Source: Isohypsibius dastychi (Eukaryota; Tardigrada; Eutardigrada; Parachela; Isohypsibiidae). From it: DNA of 16,949 nt. Under the pieces are notes generated by a model. The model saw only the letters and a program-made list of their open reading frames with translations. It was not told the origin of the DNA and did no database searches. How positions within the stretch are numbered: the first letter of the stretch is position 1; each line of letters begins with the position of its first letter. Below are positions 6,584 through 15,755 of this stretch, one piece after another. The position numbers and the translations under genes are program-made. The stretch is from positions 1 through 16,949 of the forward strand of contig JAQIWT010000636.1 of assembly GCA_034696485.1 (NCBI GenBank), in the 5' to 3' direction.

Positions 6584-9237
6584 ATGGGCTGGCCAAAAGC
6601 TGAACCATTTGAGCCTGTGGGAGAAAGAAAAGCCAAACAACTCCTTCAAAAAGCTGCAATGTTGTTCCCACAAGATGCGGAGCAGTATATGCCCAGTCGA
6701 ATTGCGAGAGCTGTAGAAATTGCTGCAGAGTCAATCAGAACTCAACCAGCAGCTGTGTTAGCTTCTTTGCTTGCCACCACAGCGGGCATCATCGCAGGAA
6801 AGGTCGGCTTTACCCTGGACGAAAGATTCGATCACGTTCTAGTAATTTCCTTATTCTTGGTTATAATCGGACGCGACGGCCAGGGGAAATCCCCCGCAAT
6901 GAATAGATATTGCCGTAACATACTACGGCGAGTAGAATCGCTCCACAACACAAATATCCTTGAGAATCCTGGGAGCTCAGCAGGTAATGTCTTCTCATTC
7001 GTACAATTGATTGACAGAATGGTTCATGTTTATTTAATTTTGAACTTACTCTGCAAACACTGCATTCTTATCTAACGAATCATCCAGTGATAACGCTGCA
7101 AAAAATCGTCTCTTTCATTCCTTCTCCCTCCTTCCGTTCACTGTTGTTTGGTTATGGGATACCTTCCCCCCTTTTGAATTTAATAAAGAGGCTGTCATCC
7201 CCACCCTGGACTAAAATGTCTTTGCTTTTTCCTTAAACAAAAAGATCGGAATTTTTGATTTTTTTACATGTTGAATGTAACTCTCTAGCCCCCCTCCCCT
7301 CTTTCGACCATCAGTTGTTTGCGTCAGGCATCCCCGTCCTCTTCAGCGCAATTGTAGATATGAATAGCTTCAACTAAAATATAGATATGAGCTAACCAAT
7401 CTGATCTTCGCTCCTAAGGATAAATCAATTTACCTGGGCCATCGTCGAAATTTGATCATAACAGTATCGTTCCAACGTAACTTGCCCCAAGGTCGAGGAA
7501 TGCTCACGATAGCACTACCAAAATACGATCGATCATATAATTGGTCTGCACTTGGTCAGTCGGAGGGGGGGGGGGGGGATTCACAGAATTTAGCGGTTCT
7601 AGGTCCTGAGAGTGAACTATTTGAGATCATCAGACGTTCTATGGCCTTTATCCGCAATTAGAAAGCTTTCTGTCAAACTCGCATCGCTCGCGTTAAACTG
7701 CCACTTTTCAGTTTGTCTGGCCATTTTGCAATACTTATAGTCAGCTCATTATGACTATATGTGTGGGCTACGGCTGAATATACCAATTAACATGAAATTT
7801 TGTTCGATTGAATCCCTTCAAAGACATTCTTGTTCTGAAATAAATGTTCTTGACATTGCAGAGGTTCGGGAATTTTTTTTCAAAACGAAGGGTTATGGAA
7901 TGATATACACTGATGAGATTTATTCTTGGCTGAACCAGTTCACTACAAAGCCAGACGGTACACAAATTATTGCATTTCTGAATGACGGATGGTCAGGTGG
8001 CGAACTACGAATAAAATACAAAACTGCGAGATGCTTAGAGATCCCAGATTCTTGCGTTAGTATTCATGGTGGACTTCACCCAAAATCGGCAGCAATGCTA
8101 TTACGGATGTGGCAAAACGGGGATGGATTCAAAACCAGAGTTTTGTTTGCTGCAATCGCAAAACTTAAAAGTTCAACGCGGAAATGGCTGGAGTTCAAAG
8201 GAACCGGTGTTGTTCCAGAGTTCGATTTTGATTCAACGTTCATGCAGTTGTTTACGTACTTCGTCCAAGAACCAGAACTTGTCCTTCTAAAGCCAAGTGC
8301 TCATGCTCTAGAGCTGATTTGTCAGTTTTCGGAGGAAATCGAAGCAAAAACCAAACTAGAAGACGAAATAAGCACCGGTGATGATGATGGAGAAGGCAGA
8401 GATCGAGGTTATGGAAAACTGGAGGATCTCATGTTGCATGTTGCTCAAGTAATGCATGTTTTGATCTTTGCACTGGTTACATACAAAGATTCCGGTGCTA
8501 TTCATATACCCCCAGTCGTCGAACACGAGACGATCGTTTCAGCCATAGAATATGTCAATACCAGCGAGGGCATAGCCGCCGTGTTTGACGAAAGTTCTAG
8601 CGTAACTCCTGGAACGCAACTATTGTTGTACAACGGCATGTTTCTGACTCCGAGGCTGATTACGGAAGCAAGCAACCGGCGGAATGTTCCGTCGTTTTCA
8701 TCCCCGGCTGAGTTTAAGAAACTGACGAAAACCTTACAGAAGCTTGGTTTTGGAAAACTGGAACTTGTAACACTGGCTTCGGGACAGCAACATTTGGTGT
8801 TTTACAAACTTCCACCAAGCAAAATTGTGGAGAAGAATCTCCACAAAATTGGTATAACAATTCCACAGTATAGATCAAAATATCTTCAAACACATAAGCT
8901 GGGACCGGCTACTCGTCAACGTCTTGCCAAAACTTTGATTGAGATTGCGACGCACAGTCCGTTCCATAACAAAGCAAGCTGCAAAACCAACAGACTAACT
9001 TCACCACATCTGTCAGAAATGGAAATAAATGAAACTGCTTCCTGGAATGCACTTGATGAATCTCAGATCCTGGGGGAATTCAGTGATCTGGACGACAGTT
9101 CGCTCAATTTAGTCGACATGGAGACGGGAATTGAAACGGGGATGACATACAACGACACTCAATCGCATGAGGATAATGCTGCAATGTCCGCAGTTTTTGA
9201 ATTGAATGATAGTATGGACGACTCCGAATTATTCTAA
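6584..9237 (+). CDS. DUF3987-family P-loop ATPase (replication-type), two inferred exons
   Basis: DUF3987 proteins are P-loop ATPases of phages, plasmids and integrated elements, usually linked to primases and thought to act as replicative helicase or primase-helicase subunits. Inferred exons 6584-6983 and 7862-9237 are joined by a GT-AG intron with matching phase (G|AG), giving about 591 residues. Visible: the family N-terminus (FP....MPSRIARAVEIAAESI..QP then a small-residue helix), Walker A GRDGQGKS at residues 96-103, Walker B MIYTDE with D151/E152 followed by YSWLNQF, and the family's SIHGGLHPK at about 200-208. A DGF..R segment at about 221-226 is a candidate arginine finger. A winged-helix-like part and a long acidic tail ending DDSELF follow. 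The segment between Walker A and B is short for the family, so a further exon may lie in the intron. The second exon runs 458 codons without a stop, arguing for recent function. The start is the Met nearest the conserved region; others upstream at 6551 or on another exon are possible. Confidence 0.82.
6984..7861 (+). other. Inferred 878-bp intron of the DUF3987 gene
   Basis: Donor CAG|GTAATG at 6984 and acceptor TTGACATTGCAG ending at 7861. Both sides are phase 1, and the join restores the glutamate codon just before the Walker B region. It is far longer than the other inferred introns here. It contains AT-rich, repeat-like sequence and a 14-G run at 7565-7578, so it may have grown by insertion or hide another exon. 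I see no recognisable gene in it. Confidence 0.65.
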
Positions 9238-9839
9238 ATTCTTAGCTGCCACTGGGTCAGCATGATCTGAATAAAAATTATGTTTTGCTGTAATTGTGCA
9301 CCATAAAACACAAAAAAGAGGTTATGCTTGCATGTTCACTGCTAAAATCTACGAGATTGGCATTTCGCCGATGAGGAATGCGAACTCAAATATGGTGACA
9401 CAAAAATACTTGTTTTTCCTTTTGCGATTAAAATCTTTCTCCCACTTATTACAGCTGCTTTTGTCCAAACTGTCATCTATATAAAAGTTCTCAGTAAAAG
9501 TTGCGGGTTAGAAAGTTTCTCTTGGCCTCGGGGTCGGCAACAAAACGTGTTTATGTGGATGCCGTTCATAGTGACTATTCTAGAGTAGCAATTTCGATAC
9601 TTGCCACAAAAAATAAAATTTGAAATCGTGACCAAATTTCTAGCATGAGTGACAGATTTTACTGGTACGTGACCAACAGTAATTATCTCATGCTGTCGAA
9701 AAAACAATCCTCAGGTCTGATTTCACCAAGATCACGGGAACTTGACCGCCCTCCGGATTGGTATTGCGAGATAATGGACGGGTTCACAGCAACAAGGTTC
9801 GACAACCGATCCCAGTCAAGTTGTGGAATCTCTGTCCCT
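9238..9839. other. Intergenic, no recognised gene
   Basis: AT-rich sequence after the DUF3987 stop; AATAAAA at 9270 could serve as its polyadenylation signal. An imperfect direct repeat of about 40 bp begins near the right edge (9815-9857 and 9881-9921, both GTCAAGTT.TGGAATC...CGAATCACAGGTTCAC) and leads into the 9-bp array. Confidence 0.4.
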
Positions 9840-10300
9840 CGAATCACAGGTTCACGAATCACACGTTCACCGGTTCATAGGTCAAGTTATGGAATCCGTG
9901 GTCTTCGAATCACAGGTTCACATTTTCCTACGTTCAAACGTTCAATGGTTCACAAGTTCACAGGTTCACAGGTTCACAGATTCACACGAGTTTAAATTTT
10001 TCACGGTAGTAACAAGCCAGAAGTTCACAGGTTCACAGGTTCACGGGTTCACATGTGACCAGGTTAACAGGTTCACAGGTTCACAGGTTCACAGGTTCAT
10101 AGGATCGCAGGTTCACTGGTTGGCAGGCTGGCAGGTTCACAGGTTCACAGGTTCACAAGTTCACAGGTTCACAGGTTCACAAGTTCACAGGTTCACAGGT
10201 TCACAAGTTCGTAGGTTCACAAGTTCCCAAATTCAAAGGTTAACAAGTTCACAGGTTCACAGGTTCACAGCTTCACAATCAGATTCCCAGGTTCACGGAA
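9840..10300 (+). repeat. 9-bp minisatellite, unit CAGGTTCAC
   Basis: Tandem and near-tandem copies of CAGGTTCAC with variants (CAAGTTCAC, CAGGTTCAT, ACGTTCAC), densest from about 9955 to 10290. Because the unit is a multiple of three, all frames encode repeats such as GSQVHRFT, so the frames through it are not evidence of a gene. It abuts the truncated end of the mariner-like pseudogene. Confidence 0.92.
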
Positions 10301-10324
10301 GTTGCGCAGATCTTTAAGATAGTA

Positions 10325-11040
10325 TTGCGCCAGTTCCGCTTCGCTAAAAGAGCCCACTAGATTAAATATCACCCCGGAAGCCTTGACTTTAATTTTTGCC
10401 TTCGGTTCGACAAAGCAAAGTTATAGCACACACCAGCAAAAAAAATCACACTTTTTAGATACGTCTTCGACCAATATTTCGTCAGTTTTGTTTCCGTGCG
10501 ATCTCTCTTGAACTGGTGATAAATCCGACGAATTCAGTTGACATCAGTGAGATACACCCAGGCTTCATCAGCTTTCAAAATGTTTTTCCACAAGTTGTCT
10601 TCTTGCTAATGAATAAAGCGAGAACCCCGTTCCAGTCGCTGAGCTATCTGTTCATTCGACAGAGCATAAACACGATGCTTCTTTCCCAATTAGCCTTCTA
10701 GATTGCTGTGAATGATTCTGCCAATAGTTCGCTTGGACACTCCGTATTTTTTTGCCATCTGAAGGTGGGTGAAAGGAGAAGGGCTTGATGAATTCTACTT
10801 CACTTTTTTGATAAGGCTTTTCATACACTTTTTCGTTAGTCCCGGGTCCACGCTTCCTTCTCGGTTATCACAGCTCCGAGCTGCGCCTGTTTTTCCCCGG
10901 ATAACATGACAAACTGCAGTTTTACTGACATTCACGTTTTGTTCCTTCAAAGCATTTACGATTTTTCGCCTAGAATATCCTATTCAATAGAGGGCAATGA
11001 CGGATCCTTCGACTTCGGAATCAACTCTTCGCCCAATCTC
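10325..11040 (-). pseudogene. Tc1/mariner-superfamily transposase pseudogene
   Basis: Reading from 11040 down, one frame encodes a Tc1/mariner-type transposase: first helix-turn-helix (GRRVDSEVEGSVIALY, then GYSRRKIVNALKEQNVNVSKTA given in two pieces), second HTH with MAKKYGVSKRTIGRI, then YALSNEQIAQRLERGSRF and the catalytic-domain start NILKADEAWVYL, with the first catalytic Asp in DEAW. It then runs through RRIYHQFKR and FFAGVCYN and is lost near 10330. Seven in-frame stops (TGA, TAG and TAA all occur) but no frameshift interrupt it. The last third of the DDE domain is missing. Mos1-like or related mariner subfamilies fit; I cannot place it further. Confidence 0.85.
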
Positions 11041-12295
11041 ACAGCAAAAAAAACAAGCAAAAACTTATTAACTTACCGAAATACTATGGACTCTTAGAAG
11101 TATGACACTGTTTTGAAAACTGGGAGTAAAAATTAAAGAAACTAAGCAGGCCCACGCACAGAATGTGGTCTTGAATGAGTGCCCACCTTTCTGTATATTA
11201 TTATCGCTGTCCAACGTCCGTGCCATTTGTTGTGGTTTTCAAATTAACCGCTCATTTTATCATGCCCATGCCCAAGTGGCAGTCTCCCACTGGAATCCAT
11301 GAGAATTCGTTTTTTTTTCTGTGGTCGCTGGGGACCTTGGATTCGGAACGATGGATGGAATTCTGTCGCTGTGGTTAGACAGGAGGAGCAGGTTAATGAT
11401 CAACAGAGCAGTTCGTTGGCTGACTAGATAGCACAAATAACGGCTTTGATGATACATGGTGTGAGATCCCAGCAGCCTGTAGGACGAATGGCTGATGACC
11501 GAGATGAGGATTTCAGTGAGGAACAGCCAGACCAGGAGCACTGAGGGATTCTGAGAAACTGCTCGACAGCACATGGAAGTGTTCTGCTCCTTATACCAAG
11601 CTTCCCTGTACCTGTACAGGCAAGCCTAATTTGTACAGGGATTATTTGAACCGCCGTATTTTATGGATTTCAATAATATTCCAGTATTGAAATATTGCAT
11701 ATTGCATCACGTATTCGCCTCTGAAATATGTGGGGACGTGATATCTGGAACCTCAGATTCAGATAATTATATCGCGATCCGAATTGCGATTTTTACCGGT
11801 ATATTTATTTTTCTTTTTAACTCTTTGTTGCCCTGGTCCTTTCACTTTCACCGATGACCATGTTGACCCCAACGTGAGCTGGCTGGTGAGAAAGACTTAG
11901 TTGGCAAAATCGACCTTGGATGAAAGAACAATTCATTCTGAGCGGGAAATCAGACGAAGCATGGATACTGGAAGCGGTTCAGTGCAGGTATTCAATAAAC
12001 GAAATTGATCAACTGGGCAAAAATCAACAGAAATTCGATGAGTGAACGCACGCAACAACAGGATGGAAGCGCAAAAAATGAGCAAATCACAAAGGTGATG
12101 AGCTACGGCAGTTCGCACAAATCGTGATTGAGCAATACGCACAAAATTGTTTTAAACGAGAAGTGCATACCTTATTTGTTTTTCTGACGGCTGTTGGTGG
12201 GTAGATTTGTCATCGCGATCATTCTCCAGTTTTTTCACCGGTTTGAAGACCAACAGAAGCTGTTTGCTCCCCTCTCAAACAATGAGAAATAAAAT
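11041..12295. other. Unassigned region with one coding-like fragment
   Basis: No gene recognised. A + strand frame at 11350-11544, broken by one TAG at 11425, reads as a hydrophilic, acidic peptide (MADDRDEDFSEEQPDQEH at its end) and could be a retroelement ORF1 remnant. A short palindromic CCTGTACCTGTACAGG lies near 11607. The other frames, including - strand 11260-11574 and 11933-12142, look random. Confidence 0.35.
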
Positions 12296-12384
12296 CAGCG
12301 AGTCATGCAAGATTGTAATTGCCGTAAAATACACGACAGTTGAAGAGTCTGACTCTGCTTTTTTTGCCTTTGTCAACGTGTGTC
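12296..12384 (+). repeat. Diverged direct repeat, copy 1
   Basis: Shares with 12618-12706 the order CAGCGA..ATGCA, CCGTAAAATA.ACGA, GTCTGACTCT and CTTTGTC. Spacing is 322 bp start to start. The two copies differ at many positions, so the duplication is old. It lies just downstream (in - strand terms) of the reverse transcriptase remnant and may belong to that retroelement's non-coding end. Confidence 0.6.
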
Positions 12385-12617
12385 GCGGGTACGAATTTCC
12401 GCCATCTGGTTCTAATCAATCATCTAGTTTACTTCTCCAAGTTTGATTCTCTGATTCATTGACCGATTTAAACTAACCATTCTGGTTAGAACGAATCAGT
12501 CGATCATCTTCTCGTGATCTTCACTTGAGCTCAGATAAAGCGCCAGTATTCAGCCTCAGTTTTGTTTTCGATCATCACTTAATTTTGCCCTTACACATAC
12601 GCTTCAATCTCTTCTTT

Positions 12618-12706
12618 CAGCGAATGATGCAGGAATGAAATTTCCGTAAAATAAACGAGAGGTAAAGTATCTGACTCTCCTTGTTTTCTTTGTCCAGGTG
12701 GTTGAT
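12618..12706 (+). repeat. Diverged direct repeat, copy 2
   Basis: Partner of 12296-12384, with the shared blocks CCGTAAAATA.ACGA, TCTGACTCT and CTTTGTC in the same order. The sequence between the copies is AT-rich and shows no gene. Confidence 0.6.
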
Positions 12707-12712
12707 CTTCAA

Positions 12713-13571
12713 TCAGTGATTTCCAAGTCTCTGTCCTCCAGAATCAGTGGTAGAAGGACAGACGCGGGAGCCGGGAGCGACCGACAGCATAGCCCTCCAG
12801 CCAAGTGAACCCAACAAACAGAAAGAGATCCGCCAACCAAAGAAGAAGAAGCTCGTTAGTTGAGGTAGCCGCCACAACCGATTGTCGAAGTTGCATCCAT
12901 GTACAATTCCGTGAAATGAGGTGGTACCAGGCTGATTCCAAAAAGCAAGCCATTCTATTACATCCGGGGAGAAATTCGGACCAACATGCGTGACTGGGAT
13001 TCCAAGCGCGTCGCAAGCGTTGTGCATATAAGTGATGATGTTGTCGCATTCGGATGTCTCTGGTACTGTATTCTGATAACCAAGAAATCGTCAAGGTAAT
13101 CAAGAAGTGAAGCCGATTCCGTGTGAGATGATCCAATGGAACGCTCGAGAGAAGAGACCGAAGAGATAAGGTGATGAGCGACGGCCGAATGGGAGCACAA
13201 TGTCGAAATAACATTGGTCCTCTACCTTAAGACCCAGAACTTGCCAGTCGGGTGGTCGAACTGGAACTGGACGTAACGCGTCCTTGATATCCAGTCTGGC
13301 GAGAATTGCTCCTTTACCGATGGAGGCAATCATGAAAACCGCATCGTATACCAAGCAGTGGTCAACCGTCTCCATAGATGAAGTCATTTACACTGTTTTC
13401 GAAAGGCAGTGACAGATATATGATGATTATGTAACTGCCGTCTCACACCGAGTGAATCAACGACGAGAAGCGTGAGAGGAGGTGTTGCAAAGGGAACAAG
13501 AGTGTGTTGTGAAAAGATTACTTTATCGATGCTATCTTCCAGAATCACATTGCGTACACGCGCCTTGAGGA
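12713..13571 (-). pseudogene. DIRS-type retrotransposon reverse transcriptase pseudogene
   Basis: DIRS-type elements copy themselves by reverse transcription and integrate with a tyrosine recombinase. In order on the - strand and in changing frames: PFATPPL (about 13475-13495), IYLSLPFENSVNDFI (13378-13422, matching the family's H.LS.P...SVND.I), ARLDIKDALRPVPVRPPDW then VLPFGRRSSPYLF (13150-13300), the active-site YLDDFLV at about 13077-13098, and ACDALGIPVTH (near 13000). At least three frame changes occur, so it is dead. No RNase H, methylase or recombinase domain could be read to the left. The RT motifs fit DIRS better than Gypsy or non-LTR families. Confidence 0.82.
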
Positions 13572-13767
13572 CATGAGGCATTGGGCGTGACATTTCTGGA
13601 CCAAAAAACCGATAATAGCTTCGTTTGTAGTGAACAAAAGTGTCCGGTCCGGGTGTCCGATCGGGCGCCCGAACACTTTCGTCGGCTGATGTATCCGACC
13701 AACTTGTCCGGTTGTCCGGTTCGATTGCCGGCGGGCACTTTGATCCGGTCACCTTCGTTGTTCATCT
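13572..13767 (-). pseudogene. Possible ORF1-like fragment upstream of the DIRS-type RT
   Basis: A - strand frame contains PDKLVGYISRRKCSG. A related peptide, TDKLVDYIGRPKCPG, is encoded on the + strand at about 15793-15837. The DNA match covers 13668-13753 here. The position just before the RT suggests the retroelement's first ORF, but only about 100 codons separate it from the RT, so an internal deletion is likely. Function unknown. Confidence 0.45.
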
Positions 13768-13910
13768 TTTCGACAAACAGTGAAACTCAAAGTAAATCTC
13801 TGTTTTTCGTTATTTCCTGTTGTTTCGTTACTGTGTTGAGAGAGCACCATAACTATTCCGTACCTTCAAATATTCTAGTCTCTTGACGGATATAATGTGT
13901 AAAAGAGATA

Positions 13911-13931
13911 CCGGGTGGCCCACTATTTTTG
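13911..13931 (+). repeat. Terminal inverted repeat, left end of the Tc1-like element
   Basis: Begins CCGGGTGGCC directly after TA and ends in TTTTTG. Pairs with 15373-15393 in inverted orientation. Confidence 0.9.
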
Positions 13932-13978
13932 ACTGTTAACTTTGGGGTGGTGTTCCTCGCTCAATATAACTCATCAAA

Positions 13979-14551
13979 TCATACCAAATCGTGGGTTCGG
14001 AATGTCCTCCGAAATCTTCCACAGCGACGTTTTTGGCGCTTGGCATTTGCCCTCGTGGTGAGATTCATCTTGTTTTTCATGTATAACTTTATATATTTAG
14101 TTTTCATTATCCTTTTTACTGTGCTTTTACTAAGTCCTTCGGACTTGGCGACTTCACTGATCGTCAAGATCTTCTTTCGAACAGTCAGCTTGCTGATGAT
14201 CCATTTTTTCTGGTTCGCGTCAACCTTCGATATCTGGCTTCGTTTGCCATTTTTCAATAGCAAATTTTTTGGATCTCGTAAAACATGATCTACAGTTGAA
14301 CCTAAACAAACATTTCGTAAAACATTGCAAATTTCAGCAAAGGATTTGCCCTTTTCTTGAAAGCCATCATCAGTTTTTTTCCTTTGTAGGGAAGTTTTTT
14401 CCAACAAAAGGGAAATGCATCTGAATTTCTGTGCCACAATAATTTGGATAGAAAATTCAATTTTGTATCGGATAGTGGGTATCCGTGTTGATTTTACCCC
14501 AATCGTGATGACGAGGATCAAAGAAAAAAGTACAGTCAAATATACCTTCAA
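13979..14551 (-). pseudogene. Tc1-like transposase, N-terminal DNA-binding part only
   Basis: The frame contains the two helix-turn-helix units of a Tc1 transposase: GKSFAEICNVLRN...STVDHVL with a basic KNGKRSQISK linker, then ISEVAKSEGLSKSTVKRIM, which bind the terminal repeat. A basic stretch (TRANAKRQKRR) follows and then the stop, only 48 bp from the left terminal repeat. A full protein has about 340 residues with a DDE domain after this point; that part is deleted. The first 55 codons, a hydrophobic lead, are probably not part of the original protein. Confidence 0.8.
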
Positions 14552-14610
14552 AAACCTGGAGGATTTTTGATAATTTGCGCATGCAAATTATATTGTCCCC
14601 CCCTTCTCAG

Positions 14611-14929
14611 GCACTTCCGGCTGTTTTTGTCACTTCAGGTTGTTTTTAACACTTCCGGTTCTTTTTGTCACTTCCGGTTGTTCTAACCACTTCCGGTTGT
14701 TTTTCTCACTTCCGGTTGTTTTTTCCACTTCCGGTTGTTTTCAACACTTCCGGTTGTTTTCGTAACTTCCGGTTGTTTTTACCACTTCCGGTTGTTTTTA
14801 CCACTTCCGGTTGTTTTTGTCACTTCCGGTTGTTTTTTCCACTTCCGGTTGTTTTCAACACTTCCGGTTGTTTTTGCCACTTCCGGTTGTTTTTGTCACT
14901 TCCGGTTGTTTTTGTCACTCCCGGTTGTG
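14611..14929 (+). repeat. 18-bp tandem array, unit CACTTCCGGTTGTTTTTG
   Basis: About 17-18 copies, most differing only in the bases between the T run and CAC (TTTTTG, TTTTAC, TTTTCAA, TTTTCC). The unit is a multiple of three, so open frames (repeating PVVF.TSGCF) run through it without meaning. It lies inside the Tc1-like element between the transposase start and the right terminal repeat. Confidence 0.95.
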
Positions 14930-15253
14930 ACGTAGGGTATCGTACGTAACGTAGTGTACGTACGTAACTTAGCGTACGTACGTACGTAGCGTACGTACCG
15001 TACGTGACTTAGCGTACGTACGTACGTAACGTAGCGTACGTAACGTATCGTACGTACGTAACGTACGTAAAGTACGTATCGTACGTACGTAACGTACGTA
15101 ACGTGCGTACGTAACGTAGTATACGTACGTAACGTACGTAACGAAGCGTACGTAATGTAGCGTACGTACGTCACGTGCGTACGTAACATAGCATACGTAC
15201 GTAACGTACGTACCTAACGTATCGCATATGACGTGGCGTATCGCAAGTGACGT
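14928..15253. repeat. ACGT-rich tandem array
   Basis: Directly follows the 18-bp array. Built from GTACGTACGTAAC, GTAGCGTACGTACGTAAC and similar units. Because ACGT and GTAC are self-complementary, the array is nearly symmetric on both strands and rich in CpG and TpA. Frames through it encode Tyr-Val-Arg-Thr repeats and are not genes. It also lies inside the Tc1-like element. Confidence 0.93.
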
Positions 15254-15393
15254 CATTTTAAACTTTTTCGAAAAAACCCATTGAAAGGGCCCATTGAAAT
15301 TCGATAGAGGCCAGGCAGACTTTTCAAGACTTTTCACGAGAAGCCCCCCCCCCCCCACCCAGTGTAGGGGGACAAAAATAGTGGGCTACCCGG
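15254..15393. other. Right end of the Tc1-like element with a C run
   Basis: Contains a 13-C homopolymer at 15344-15356 and ends in the right terminal inverted repeat (15373-15393), followed by TA. The CCCATTGAAAGGGCCCATTGAAA segment holds a short direct repeat of CCCATTGAAA. Confidence 0.8.
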
Positions 15394-15755
15394 TACATGC
15401 TTCTTCACTCTATGCCAATTTGCAAGGAACCAATTAGTTCGATGAATTCTTGAACATGCTGGTCGTTAAATTCAAAACTCAATTCCATGGATATTCCAAC
15501 GATTCTTCTTGATTCAACGTTGACATCTCAAGCTGGCGGCCGACGAAGGAAGTGAGCATGAGAGCTTGGATGTGATGCTGCCAGGCTGTGTTACGGCTGA
15601 CACAAAAGAATGAAGATGCAAAAGCTCTGACTTCGCCGACGGCAGAGAGCCAAGACAGCGCAGATGGGAGGCAAGCTCAAGACAAACTTGTCATATTTTT
15701 CGTCGTGATCTTTTGAAAGGCGTTCGGCGACAAATCGTGTCCGACGACAGTGTCC
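15394..15755. other. Unassigned sequence right of the Tc1-like element
   Basis: No gene recognised. It leads into the inverted copy of the putative retroelement ORF1 fragment. The - strand frame at 15591-15776 looks random. Confidence 0.4.

Larger units (their letters stand above)
13911..15393 (-). mobile_element. Tc1-like DNA transposon, 1,483 bp, internally deleted
   Basis: The two ends are inverted copies of a 21-bp sequence starting CCGGGT and ending ACTATTTTTG (13911-13931 and 15373-15393), with one mismatch (G/A at the seventh base). TA dinucleotides flank both ends (13909-13910, 15394-15395), as expected for Tc1/mariner target duplications. Inside are a partial transposase on the - strand and two tandem arrays. 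The catalytic DDE domain is absent, so the copy is non-autonomous. It sits between the DIRS-type remnant and its inverted partner. Confidence 0.88.

Noticed and set aside
6584-9237. Bacterial or phage contamination as the source of the DUF3987 gene
   Set aside because: The in-phase GT-AG intron, flanking eukaryotic transposons and lack of bacterial operon features argue against it.
9840-10300. CRISPR-like array
   Set aside because: The 9-bp repeats are tandem without unique spacers, so it is a minisatellite.
9645-10317. Two long open frames rich in GSQVHRFT repeats
   Set aside because: They are translations of the 9-bp minisatellite. A repeat unit divisible by three keeps all frames free of stops, so openness carries no information.
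10325-11040. A variant genetic code in which stops are read through
   Set aside because: All three stop codons interrupt the mariner-like frame, while other genes here end normally. Decay is simpler than recoding.
12744-13214. 156-codon - strand frame
   Set aside because: It lies over the reverse transcriptase remnant in a frame lacking its motifs; YLDD and the other RT motifs are in neighbouring frames.
13929-14288. + strand frame with hydrophobic, membrane-like segments
   Set aside because: Antisense shadow of the Tc1-like transposase; the Lys-rich coding strand gives Phe/Leu-rich antisense peptides.
14665-15358. Open frames encoding PVVF.TSGCF repeats (+) and TYVRYVRT repeats (-)
   Set aside because: Products of the 18-bp and ACGT arrays; no start context, domain or non-repetitive part.
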